A DNA stretch of 64,000 nucleotides from Rothia uropygialis. Lineage in GTDB: Bacteria > Actinomycetota > Actinomycetes > Actinomycetales > Micrococcaceae. Under the pieces are notes generated by a model. That model saw only the letters and a list, made by a program, of their open reading frames with translations. It made no database searches and had not been told where the DNA came from. Location of the stretch: positions 310,001 through 374,000 of the forward strand of contig NZ_NOIS01000001.1 of NCBI RefSeq assembly GCF_004137765.1, read 5' to 3'. The position numbers and the translations under genes were made by a program. How positions within the stretch are numbered: position 1 is the first letter of the stretch; every line of letters begins with the position of its first letter. Shown one piece after another: positions 8,811-16,318 of this stretch.

Positions 8811-9302
8811 CTACCGGTAGTTCACGAACTGAAGATCCACGTCGAGGTCCGCGGACTTGAGGGTCGCCATCACGTCTTGGAGATCGTCCCGGGATTTGGA
8901 CGAAACTCGCAGTTCGTCCCCCTGAATGGTCGCTTTCACGCCTTTGGGCCCCTCCTCCCGGATCAGCTTGGAGATCTTCTTCGCCTGGTCCTGGGCGATA
9001 CCCTCCTTGATGGAGGATTCGATGCGGTACTCCTTGCCAGAAGCGAACGGCTCGCCCGCGTCGAGGGATTTGAGCGATATGCCGCGCTTGACGAGTTTGG
9101 ACTTGAATACGTCGAGGACCGCCTTGGCGCGTTCTTCGGAATTCGCTTTGATCAGGATCTTCTCTCCCGAAAAATCGATGGAGGCTCCGACTCCCCGGAA
9201 GTCGTACCGCTGGGAAACCTCCTTGGCTGCCTGGTTGAGAGCGTTGGACACTTCCTGCGTGTCGACTTTGCTGACAATGTCGAATGAGGATTCGCTGGCC
9301 AT
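8811..9302 (-). CDS. yajQ: YajQ family nucleotide-binding protein
   Basis: A 163-residue protein matching YajQ end to end: start [10 protein letters not shown], then [19 protein letters not shown] and the ending [10 protein letters not shown]. Family members have two ferredoxin-like folds and bind nucleotides; some proteobacterial ones bind cyclic di-GMP, but the role in actinobacteria is not established. Monocistronic, convergent with htpX. Confidence 0.95.
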   Translation of the reverse strand: MASESSFDIVSKVDTQEVSNALNQAAKEVSQRYDFRGVGASIDFSGEKILIKANSEERAKAVLDVFKSKLVKRGISLKSLDAGEPFASGKEYRIESSIKEGIAQDQAKKISKLIREEGPKGVKATIQGDELRVSSKSRDDLQDVMATLKSADLDVDLQFVNYR

Positions 9303-9477
9303 GGTGGACTCCTGTCGTCGAGGAATGGGATCGGTTCCAGCTTAAAGCACATGTGCTCCCATGCTCGGGCGGCGTCAAGGTGGCGATGCCGCACTGTGAG
9401 ACAACCTGGACCGAATCGTTATCGAATCGTCATCTGATTCTGGTGGTCCTCACAGGTACGCGTCCCAAACTGGAATC

Positions 9478-9801
9478 ATGAACACCACCTCGAGATTCAA
9501 TGGCGGCCCCCGTAGTTCGCGTGCCAACGTCACGAAGCGGTATGTCTCGGATCTGACCACATACCGTTCAACGTCCAACCGCTCGGTCATTATCTCGCAT
9601 GGTCGCAGGTCCGTCGTGAGTGACGGCGAGGCCGGGCAGAGGCTCGTCAATCCCGAGCTCCTTCATCGGCTCGCCGGTGTCCGTGAAGATCTTGAAGCTT
9701 CGCTGGCCCGAGGAGAGATCACCGAGGATCAACTCGAAAAGTTCCTGGCGCGCATGGAGAGTCGGCTTCTGGAAGAGCAGGCAGCATCCTCGACCGCCTA
9801 G
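9478..9801 (+). CDS. Small conserved-looking hypothetical protein
   Basis: A 107-residue basic protein not recognised. The N-terminal half is rich in R, S, T (residues 1-50) and the C-terminal half is a predicted helical, charged segment (NPELLHRLAGVREDLEASLARGEITEDQLEKFLARMESRLLEEQ region, about 57-100) that could form a coiled coil. Codon third positions are G/C-biased as in neighbouring genes, which supports coding. No Shine-Dalgarno is evident before the ATG. It stands alone between yajQ and tRNA-Tyr. Confidence 0.55.
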   Translation: MNTTSRFNGGPRSSRANVTKRYVSDLTTYRSTSNRSVIISHGRRSVVSDGEAGQRLVNPELLHRLAGVREDLEASLARGEITEDQLEKFLARMESRLLEEQAASSTA

Positions 9802-9891
9802 ATTGTGGCGAATCCGTGGCCGGCAGGAGACCCCGACGCGGACCCGAAATAGTGTGGTTGATCACAAAGTCGGCGGAGTGCGGTGGTCGGT

Positions 9892-9921
9892 TTGTGTATC
9901 CGGCGAGACTTTGGGTACTGT
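9892..9921 (+). promoter_or_regulatory. Promoter of tRNA-Tyr
   Basis: -35 TTGTGT (9892-9897), 18-bp spacer, -10 TACTGT (9916-9921), 63 bp upstream of the mature tRNA 5' end. Confidence 0.55.
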
Positions 9922-9984
9922 TGAACCCGCTCCCGTTGACGGGAGCGCGGTTCCGTACGGTCCTTCTGGGGCCGGGGAATGCTC

Positions 9985-10069
9985 GGCAGGTTACCCGAGT
10001 GGCCAAAGGGGGCTGACTGTAAATCAGCTGGCACTGCCTACGGGGGTTCGAATCCCTCACCTGCCACCA
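9985..10069 (+). tRNA. tRNA-Tyr (anticodon GTA)
   Basis: Acceptor arms GGCAGGT / ACCTGCC pair over 7 bp. The anticodon loop is CTGTAAA with GTA anticodon, there is a class II long variable arm, a T-arm GGGGGTTCGAATCCC, and CCA is encoded at 10067-10069. Confidence 0.96.
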
Positions 10070-10255
10070 TTGTGCGTAAGCCGTGAACTCGATCGTCAGT
10101 TCACGGCTTGTCGCTTTTAAACCCCCTCATTGGCTGGGCGGCCTTGGACCAAGCTCGTATGCATATCGCCGCTCTGTTTTTGCTGCCCCGCCGTTCTGTG
10201 AGCTATTGGTGAAAGTCTTTGGGTCGCTTGGCACGCAATATGTAGTGTCTACGCC

Positions 10256-10666
10256 ATGGCGACTATTGAACTGACGCAAGAGAATCTCAACGACACGATC
10301 GGGAACAACGACATCGTCCTGGTCGATTTCTGGGCCGAATGGTGTGGGCCCTGCAAGCAGTTCGCCCCCGTCTTCGAGTCCGCTTCGGAGAAGTACGAGG
10401 ACGTCGTGTTCGGCAAGGTCGATACCGAGGATCAGCAGCAGCTGGCAGCTGCAGCCGGGATCACCTCGATTCCGACTCTCATGGCTTTCCGCGAGCAGAC
10501 GCTCGTTTTTGCACAGCCGGGTGCCCTCAATGGGTCCCAGCTGGAGCAGGTCATCGAGGCCGTCCAGGGCCTCGACATGGACGAAGTCCGCGAGCAGATT
10601 GCCCAGGCCGAAAAGGAAGCGGCCCAGCAGGAGGGCCAGCCCGGCGGGGACCCCGGCCAGGCCTGA
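10256..10666 (+). CDS. trxA: Thioredoxin with acidic C-terminal extension
   Basis: A 136-residue thioredoxin with the redox motif WCGPC at 29-33, cis-Pro region SIPTLM near 70-75 and normal fold to ~105. The last ~28 residues (DEVREQIAQAEKEAAQQEG and a Gly/Pro/Gln end) exceed the usual ~108-residue length and look disordered or helical. The ATG at 10256 has no Shine-Dalgarno. A -10 TAGTGT (10243-10248) ends exactly 7 nt upstream, with a possible -35 TTGGGT (10219-10224), suggesting a leaderless mRNA. It reduces cytosolic disulfides; in a mycothiol organism it works beside mycoredoxin. Confidence 0.95.
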   Translation: MATIELTQENLNDTIGNNDIVLVDFWAEWCGPCKQFAPVFESASEKYEDVVFGKVDTEDQQQLAAAAGITSIPTLMAFREQTLVFAQPGALNGSQLEQVIEAVQGLDMDEVREQIAQAEKEAAQQEGQPGGDPGQA

Positions 10667-10707
10667 CTATTCAGGGGCGCGTGCGCTCCGGTGACCAAAG
10701 ACTTCAA

Positions 10708-11721
10708 TCAACCGGCGAGAGACTGAGGGGCAACCCTCGGTCCTCGCCGGGGCTCTTTAACGCCGGAGAGGCCGAGCATCCGCACAACCCGTTGCCGGTT
10801 CCCGGCCCAGGGCTTGAGGAGCTCGAGCATGCGAGTGTCGTCCCCTCGCTTTCCTTCCAATGCAAAACAGACACCGTGGGCCATGTGGTAGTCACCTACG
10901 CTGACGGCGTCGGCCAACCCGTGTGACCTTTGCATGGCTTCCGCGATGGTCCACGGCCCGATTCCGCGGATTCCTGCTAGCCCGCGGGCTACGGAACCCG
11001 GATCTGCCGTCGCGGTCAGACCGATCAGGGCGGGAGCGTTATCGGCGACGCGCCGGATCGCATCGGCCCGGTGCGCGTCGACGCCGGCCCGCCGCCACTC
11101 CCACGATGGAATGGACAACCATTTCCTGGGAGTGGGGAAGACCGACATGCCTTCGGGCAATGAGGCGAGACCCGGTGGGCTTGGCGGCGGGGCGGAACCG
11201 TTTCGGCGAACGAGCCGTTGCCAAGCGCCTATTGCTTCGCTCCCGGTGACTCGCTGTTCGAAAACGGCCGTGACCGTTTGTTTGAAAACCCACCCCGTGG
11301 CGCTGAGCCGCAAACCAGGTTTGAGACGATACGCAGCGCGAGCATGGTGCGGAATAAGCAAAAATTCGGGAGATGCGGCAAAAGCCGACCAGTCGTCGTC
11401 GAGCCCGGTGAGGCGTTCGGCTGAAGCCAGGAACTGTTCGACTTCCTGAGGATTCTCGCCCCAGGCGACGACGTCGATCGGCGCGCGAGCCATCAGCCCC
11501 GAGGTTGCGACCTGGTCGAGGACCGCGGCGACGCCTGAGCCTTCGTGTTCCGGGATGCGCGCGGTCATGAATACCCGAGTCCGGCCAGGTGCGGATTCCA
11601 CGTAGACTGTCGGATCGTGCGTCCCACGCCTCAGGACCGAGAGAGTCCGCGCAAGATCCGCGGGTGCCTGAGGTACCAGGCGCCGTTCGGATGCATATAC
11701 GGTGGACATGCGGTCCATCAT
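10708..11721 (-). CDS. AlkA-like DNA glycosylase (HhH-GPD)
   Basis: A 337-residue base-excision repair protein resembling DNA-3-methyladenine glycosylase II. The C-terminal half holds the helix-hairpin-helix GLAGIRGIGPWTIAEAMQ (about residues 265-282) followed by DAVSVGDYHMAHGV, where the aspartate of VGD is the catalytic Asp of the HhH-GPD family. The N-terminal half resembles the AlkA N-domain. Start at 11721 or at the Met four codons later. Convergent with trxA; the trxA terminator hairpin overlaps this gene's last codons. Confidence 0.85.
   Translation of the reverse strand: MMDRMSTVYASERRLVPQAPADLARTLSVLRRGTHDPTVYVESAPGRTRVFMTARIPEHEGSGVAAVLDQVATSGLMARAPIDVVAWGENPQEVEQFLASAERLTGLDDDWSAFAASPEFLLIPHHARAAYRLKPGLRLSATGWVFKQTVTAVFEQRVTGSEAIGAWQRLVRRNGSAPPPSPPGLASLPEGMSVFPTPRKWLSIPSWEWRRAGVDAHRADAIRRVADNAPALIGLTATADPGSVARGLAGIRGIGPWTIAEAMQRSHGLADAVSVGDYHMAHGVCFALEGKRGDDTRMLELLKPWAGNRQRVVRMLGLSGVKEPRRGPRVAPQSLAG
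10712..10750 (+). terminator. trxA terminator overlapping the end of the glycosylase gene
   Basis: Imperfect stem of ~17 bp (10712-10729 with 10734-10750, one bulge and one G-T pair) and a GCAA loop, followed by GGCTCTTT. It begins 46 nt after the trxA stop codon. Its left arm lies in the last coding codons of the convergent glycosylase gene. Confidence 0.6.
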
Positions 11722-11724
11722 CGC

Positions 11725-12476
11725 ATGGCGAATCGCTCTGTTCCGACGCGCCAGGGGCCCGACTCCACGTCATCCACGATGAGTGGGCCTGCCCCGGTTC
11801 GCTCCGTGGTTCATCGAATCTCCGTATCGTGGATCGTGCCTCGTGTACCGGGGTGTTGGTCTCCTAGGGTCCTCGCCGCTCTGCTGGGCATTGTTTCCCT
11901 GGCCGCCTACGTATTCATGTCCTTGCAGCGGTGGGGAACGAAGCAGGCACGGGCCTGGGACTTGGCTATTTTCGGCCAAGCGGCCACGCGGCCAAGCGGC
12001 CAAACGGTATGCGGGTTTCGGCTCGGATCGTGGATATCAAGGGATGCTGCTTCAATCTGCCGGGAGACAATTTCCAACCGACTCTTGTGTTCTCGGAGCC
12101 CTGTGCGCCATGTCGCCATCGGCCGCGACGATCGAGACCGCACAGGCGCCGTTGCCGGAGAACGTCGACGCCAGACAGCGCGCGATCCGTGTGGTTCTCG
12201 AGGACGCGAGCGTGACCAGTGGTCTCTCGGTTCTCACACACTTGGTCCCTCGGCACGACGTTCGGTGGAGAGGGAGCGAGGGGGCGGCCCCTGAATGCAT
12301 TTTCTTGGACCAGGTGTAGAGAACCTGGAACGGCTACGGTTCGAAGGGGCCGACAACTGAGGCCGAGGCTCACCTACGGGTCGGAGTACACGATGGTCTT
12401 GGGCAACGGTGGGCTCGTGGTGCTCCGGGTGAGCGATACGTCACCAACGAGCGGAAAATCTCGTTCAATACGGTAA
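11725..12476 (+). pseudogene. Decayed DUF2079 membrane-protein gene
   Basis: No intact frame, but three frames in order recall one family. Frame 1 (from the ATG at 11725) gives VLAALLGIVSLAAYVFMS then ARAWDLAIFGQA. After a frame change near 12000, IVDIKGCCFNLPGDNFQPTL follows, the signature stretch of DUF2079 (IVDIKG-x-GFNLLGDHFHP). Then the sequence jumps to what looks like the family's C-terminal soluble part (AIRVVLEDASVTSGLSVLTH, PECIFLDQV), and a third frame adds YTMVLGNGGLVVLRVS. The middle ~300 residues with most membrane helices are absent. So the gene has at least two frameshifts and a large internal deletion. DUF2079 proteins are polytopic membrane proteins of unknown function. Identification rests on remembered family motifs. 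Confidence 0.7.
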
Positions 12477-12741
12477 AGTAGACATCATTACCGGGATTCC
12501 CCGTTTTGTGCCGAGTCAGTCCTGAACTGATAGAAGGACCCGGCCGTTGCATGACGTGTAATAGCTCGCCGCCGTGCTCACCGAAATTCACTGATCTACG
12601 AGATCGGTAGAGGTGCGCCCATAGGAGGAACATTCGGTCCTGAAAACTCAGGGCGTGTTCGCGGGCAGATTCAAGGGGACATAACCGGCCGCCGTCCATG
12701 AGGGACGGTGCGTGCAACCCCAACCCCATAAGGACCAATTG
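12477..12741 (+). promoter_or_regulatory. Long leader/intergenic region before the RNA helicase
   Basis: 265 bp without a gene. It contains a perfect hairpin CCGTCC-ATGAG-GGACGG (12692-12708) just upstream of the helicase start. It also has a 14-base segment (12584-12597) that recurs exactly inside the helicase coding region (12823-12836). RNA helicases of this family often have long structured leaders; no specific riboregulator was recognised. Confidence 0.4.
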
Positions 12742-14646
12742 GTGACTGAAACCAACCAGACCCTGCCCGAAATCTCCTCGAACACCGCTGCCGAGACGGT
12801 AGAAGCCGAGGACAACTCCGTAAAATTCACTGATCTGGGCCTCGACGGCCGAGTGCTCGCCTCGCTCGAAAAGGTCGGCTACGAGAAGCCTTCTCCGATT
12901 CAGGCCGAGACGATTCCGTTGCTCCTCGAAGGGCGCGACGTCGTCGGTCTGGCTCAGACGGGTACCGGCAAGACGGCAGCATTCGCTGTCCCTGCCCTGT
13001 CCCATCTCGCCGAGCTCTCTGATGTGAACGGCCCCAACCGCGACACCCAGGTGCTCGTCCTCGCTCCGACCCGTGAGCTCGCCTTGCAGGTCGGGGAGGC
13101 TTTCTCCTCTTACGCGAGCGAGATGCCTGATTTCACGGTTCTGCCGGTTTACGGCGGATCCCCCTACGGCCCTCAGCTGGCCGGACTGCGCCGCGGTGCG
13201 CAGGTCGTCGTCGGGACCCCCGGTCGTGTGATCGACCACCTCAAGCGCGGGTCGCTCGATCTTTCGAATATCAAGCACCTGGTGCTTGACGAGGCGGACG
13301 AAATGCTTCGCATGGGCTTCGCCGAAGACGTTGAGCAGATCCTGGCGAAAACCCCCAAGACCAAGCAGGTCGCTCTGTTCTCGGCGACCATGCCCAAAAC
13401 GATCCGCAAACTCGCGGAAAAGTACCTCAATGACCCCATTGAGGTGCGCGTCGAGTCCAAAACCACCACCGCGGCCAATATTCGTCAGCGGTACATGCAG
13501 GTCATGCACTCCCACAAGCTGGATGCAATGACCCGCGTGCTCGAGGTCGAGGAGTACGACGGGGTCATCGCATTCGTGCGTACCAAGAAGGAAACCGAAG
13601 AGGTCGCTGAGAAGCTCAAGGCCCGTGGCTTCCAGGCCGCGGCCATCAACGGCGATATCCCGCAGAACCTGCGGGAGCGCACCGTGCAGTCGTTGCGTGA
13701 CGGCCGTGTGGACATTCTCGTTGCGACGGACGTTGCCGCTCGCGGCCTCGACGTCGAACGCATCAGCCTCGTGGTCAACTTCGACATCCCACACGACACC
13801 GAATCCTACGTCCACCGCATTGGTCGTACCGGCCGTGCGGGCCGTGCGGGTGAGGCGATCCTGTTCATGACGCCGCGCGAAAAGTATCTGTTGCGCCAGA
13901 TCGAGAAGGCGACGCGTCAAAAGGTCGAGCCGATGCACATGCCGACCGCGGACGATGTCAATGCGAATCGCCTGCAGCGCTTCGCACAGCAGATCACCGA
14001 CACCATCGAGTCCGAAGACCTGACCGTCTTCAAGGAACTCGTCGAGAAGTACGAAAACGAGCATGACGTTCCGGCGCAGGATATTGCCGCCGCCATTGCA
14101 GTGATCGCTCAGAACGGCCGCTCTTTCCTCGTGGACGAACTGCCGACCAAGACGGCCAGCCGTGGGCGCGAAGAACGCGGCGACCGTGGTGATCGTGGAG
14201 GGCGCCCGGAGCGCGGTGGACGCAAGCGCAGTGACGAAGGCCTGACCACGTACAAGATTCAGGTCGGACACGAGCAACGAGTCTCACCCGGCTCGATCGT
14301 GGGAGCGCTTACGAACGAAGGCGGCCTCGACGGCTCTCAGGTCGGAAACATCGACATCCGCGGCGGATTCTCGCTGGTCGACTTGCCCGAGAACCTGAAC
14401 ATCAACGAATTCCGCAATATTCAGATCAATGGAAACACGATCGACATTGAACCGGATCGTGGTGGCGGTCAGAACCGAGGCGGAGGCAACCGCGGTGGTT
14501 TCCGCGGCGACCGCGGAGGGCGCGGTGGATACCGCGGAGACCGTGGCGGCCGTGGCGGCCCTCGTGAGGACCGTGGTGGCTTCCGTGGCGACCGCAGCGA
14601 TCGAAACGACCGGGGCGCGCGCAAGGGCGGATTCCGGAAGTTCTAA
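12742..14646 (+). CDS. deaD: DEAD-box ATP-dependent RNA helicase (DeaD/CsdA type)
   Basis: A 634-residue RNA helicase for ribosome assembly and RNA decay. In order: Q-motif region FTDLGLDGRVLASLEKVGYEKPSPIQ (Phe...Gln), Walker A AQTGTGKT, PTRELALQ, GTPGR, DEAD, SAT, ATDVAARGLD and HRIGRTGRAG. Then comes a dimerisation stretch, a DbpA-like RNA-binding domain (~520-590, GLTTYKIQVGHEQRVSPGSI) and an RGG/RGD-rich tail (~595-634). The GTG at 12742 is chosen because AAGGA sits 8 nt upstream; an upstream in-frame GTG at 12712 lacks one. It is probably cold- or growth-regulated through its leader. tRNA-Thr lies 80 bp downstream. Confidence 0.95.
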   Translation: MTETNQTLPEISSNTAAETVEAEDNSVKFTDLGLDGRVLASLEKVGYEKPSPIQAETIPLLLEGRDVVGLAQTGTGKTAAFAVPALSHLAELSDVNGPNRDTQVLVLAPTRELALQVGEAFSSYASEMPDFTVLPVYGGSPYGPQLAGLRRGAQVVVGTPGRVIDHLKRGSLDLSNIKHLVLDEADEMLRMGFAEDVEQILAKTPKTKQVALFSATMPKTIRKLAEKYLNDPIEVRVESKTTTAANIRQRYMQVMHSHKLDAMTRVLEVEEYDGVIAFVRTKKETEEVAEKLKARGFQAAAINGDIPQNLRERTVQSLRDGRVDILVATDVAARGLDVERISLVVNFDIPHDTESYVHRIGRTGRAGRAGEAILFMTPREKYLLRQIEKATRQKVEPMHMPTADDVNANRLQRFAQQITDTIESEDLTVFKELVEKYENEHDVPAQDIAAAIAVIAQNGRSFLVDELPTKTASRGREERGDRGDRGGRPERGGRKRSDEGLTTYKIQVGHEQRVSPGSIVGALTNEGGLDGSQVGNIDIRGGFSLVDLPENLNINEFRNIQINGNTIDIEPDRGGGQNRGGGNRGGFRGDRGGRGGYRGDRGGRGGPREDRGGFRGDRSDRNDRGARKGGFRKF

Positions 14647-14686
14647 GACCCTCACCGCCCTGTGAGGAACGGCACTCTGTACGGAT

Positions 14687-14715
14687 TTGTCGGACTATCC
14701 GCCTGACTGTATAGT
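14687..14715 (+). promoter_or_regulatory. Promoter of the tRNA-Thr/tRNA-Met unit
   Basis: -35 TTGTCG (14687-14692), 17-bp spacer, -10 TATAGT (14710-14715), 11 nt before the mature tRNA-Thr. Near-consensus for a housekeeping sigma factor. Confidence 0.75.
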
Positions 14716-14726
14716 TTTATGTCGTT

Positions 14727-14798
14727 GCCCCGATAGCTCAGTGGTAGAGCGCCATCTTGGTAAGATGGAGGTCCCGGGATCGATTCCCGGTCGGGGCT
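14727..14798 (+). tRNA. tRNA-Thr (anticodon GGT)
   Basis: Acceptor GCCCCGA / TCGGGGC, D-arm AGCTCAGTGGTAGAGC, anticodon stem CCATC/GATGG with loop TTGGTAA, T-arm CCGGGATCGATTCCCGG. CCA is not encoded. Confidence 0.96.
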
Positions 14799-14852
14799 CT
14801 CATGTTGAGGGCCTGCGTGGAGTATTTGCTTTACGTGGGCGCTTTCATGCTT

Positions 14853-14926
14853 GGCGGTGTAGCTCAGCTGGTTAGAGCGCACGACTCATAATCGTGAGGT
14901 CGACGGATCGAGCCCGTCCACCGCTA
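14853..14926 (+). tRNA. tRNA-Met, elongator (anticodon CAT)
   Basis: Acceptor GGCGGTG / CACCGCT (first pair G-T), D-arm AGCTCAGCTGGTTAGAGC, anticodon stem CACGA/TCGTG with loop CTCATAA. It lacks the initiator-type run of three G-C pairs in the anticodon stem, so it is an elongator. An Ile2 (lysidine) identity cannot be fully excluded by eye. Confidence 0.9.
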
Positions 14927-14927
14927 C

Positions 14928-14976
14928 AACAAGTCCCGTTCGACTGGCCCAGCCGGTCCGGACGGGACTTTTTGTT
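14928..14976 (+). terminator. Terminator of the tRNA-Thr/tRNA-Met unit
   Basis: Stem AAGTCCCGT / ACGGGACTT (14931-14939, 14962-14970) extended by AACA/TGTT pairing and followed by a T-run, starting 2 nt after the tRNA-Met 3' end. Confidence 0.85.
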
Positions 14977-15196
14977 GATGTGCCGGTTCACACCTGAACT
15001 CTCGGGATTTCTTGTGGGGTTGTTCCGAGGCTTTGGCCGGTCACTTCCATCGGAACGACGAGGCCGGGCGCGGGCGAACACGGACCCCTATGTGCGACAG
15101 TTCCGCAGAAACCATGAGTCCAAAGAACCAGTGGTACGAGCTGCCGGTAATGTGGTTTTCGAAAACCATCTACGCACCACTTCAGCAAGGAGCACC

Positions 15197-15655
15197 ATGT
15201 CTGAACATCAGGGCATTGCCGAAGACCTTCAGGGGCGTGTTTACTCGAACGCTCCGGTCTATTCGGTGTCCCGGGAAAAGATCCGCGAATTCGCGCGGGC
15301 GGTGAAGGCCGAGTCCCGCGCTCACTTCGATGTCGAGTCGGCTCGGGAACTCGGGTATACGGACCTGGTCGCGCCGCCGACTTTCGCAATTATCGTCAGT
15401 CAGGCCGCCGATGCCGAACTCATCCAGGATCCAACCGCCGGGATCGACTTTTCACGAGTAGTTCACGCCGACCAGCGATTTACGCATCACCGCGCCATCG
15501 TCGCCGGAGACGAGCTCTCAGCAACCGTCCACGTCGACGCCGTCCGAAGCATGGGGGCCGGAGCAATGGTGACCACGCGCGAAGAAATAGTCGACGAGAA
15601 GGGCGAACCGGTAGCTACCGCGGTTTCTTCGCTTCTTGTCCGGGGTGAGGAGTAG
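15197..15655 (+). CDS. MaoC-N/FAS1-like hydratase subunit (HadA-like)
   Basis: A 152-residue hot-dog-fold protein of the FAS1-like dehydratase (MaoC N-terminal) type: Y-S-V-S-R-E-K-I-R-E-F-A near residue 22, PPTFAIIVS near 60, HADQRFTHHRAIVAGDEL near 85-103. It lacks the catalytic D-x5-H and would be the non-catalytic partner of the next gene, 2 bp downstream. Mycobacterial HadA/HadB form the (3R)-hydroxyacyl-ACP dehydratase of mycolate synthesis. Micrococcaceae lack mycolates, so here the pair probably acts in fatty-acid or related acyl metabolism (inference). The ATG has AAGGAG upstream and fits the family N-terminus. Confidence 0.87.
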   Translation: MSEHQGIAEDLQGRVYSNAPVYSVSREKIREFARAVKAESRAHFDVESARELGYTDLVAPPTFAIIVSQAADAELIQDPTAGIDFSRVVHADQRFTHHRAIVAGDELSATVHVDAVRSMGAGAMVTTREEIVDEKGEPVATAVSSLLVRGEE

Positions 15656-15657
15656 CC

Positions 15658-16119
15658 ATGCAGAAACCGAATGCTGAGTCCATTGAAAAGGGCCAGATCA
15701 TCGACAGGCGCGAGATCCAGGTGACCCGGGCGGATCTCGTCCGATACGCGGGGGCCAGTGGTGACTTCAACCCGATCCACTGGAACGAGCGCTTCGCCAG
15801 CTCCGTCGGGCTGCCCGGCGTGATCGCTCACGGTATGTTCACGATGGGAGCCGCCGTGCAGATCGTGACCGACTGGGCAGGGGACCCCGGTCGGATCGTC
15901 GACTACCAGACCCGATTCACCAAGCCCGTTCCCGTCCCGGACGCCCAGGGGGACCATACGCCAGACACAGGCGGGAACATCATCACTGTGGAAGGCAAGA
16001 TCGGGGCCGTGGACGCAGACAACGGTACGGCGCGCGTCGACCTCACGGTTTCGGCCCCCGACGCGGAGGGCAAGACCCAGAAAGTTCTGGTCAAGGCCCA
16101 AGCGATCGTTCGCTTGTAA
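15658..16119 (+). CDS. MaoC family (3R)-hydroxyacyl dehydratase, catalytic subunit (HadB-like)
   Basis: A 153-residue MaoC-like enzyme with the hydratase-2 motif SGDFNPIHWNERFA (Asp and His at about residues 37 and 42), followed by GVIAHGMFTMG and a typical DYQTRFTKPVPV strand. It would hydrate or dehydrate (3R)-hydroxyacyl thioesters as a heterodimer with the preceding HadA-like protein. The two genes are 2 bp apart and clearly co-translated. In Micrococcaceae this pair commonly lies near murB, as here. Confidence 0.9.
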   Translation: MQKPNAESIEKGQIIDRREIQVTRADLVRYAGASGDFNPIHWNERFASSVGLPGVIAHGMFTMGAAVQIVTDWAGDPGRIVDYQTRFTKPVPVPDAQGDHTPDTGGNIITVEGKIGAVDADNGTARVDLTVSAPDAEGKTQKVLVKAQAIVRL

Positions 16120-16190
16120 AACTTCGCCGTATAACCGGTGCCTCTTGACTGGTCACGGGGCGCTCGTCTGGAATTGAGAACCGACGCGAT

Positions 16191-16265
16191 AACGTGCCGG
16201 CCCTTTCCCCTTCAGGGTGTAAGACTCATTCTCGCAGGGGCAGAGGGGCGGCACGTTTATTTTTT
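16191..16265 (+). terminator. Hairpin with U-run, possible terminator or leader attenuator
   Basis: Arms AACGTGCCG (16191-16199) and CGGCACGTT (16249-16257) pair perfectly, enclose ~49 nt with further C-rich/G-rich complementarity (CCCTTTCCCC, GGGGCAGAGGGG) and are followed by TATTTTTT (16258-16265). It may terminate the had operon. The large structured loop, and its position 54 bp before the MFS start, also fit a 5' leader attenuator. Confidence 0.6.
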
Positions 16266-16318
16266 CTCGCGTACGATCACACCATCAGCACGCGCTTCGC
16301 ACGGAAAGAGGCTCGGTT

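Noticed and set aside
12370-14277. 635-codon minus-strand open frame
   Set aside because: Antisense to the DEAD-box helicase, whose motifs are unambiguous.
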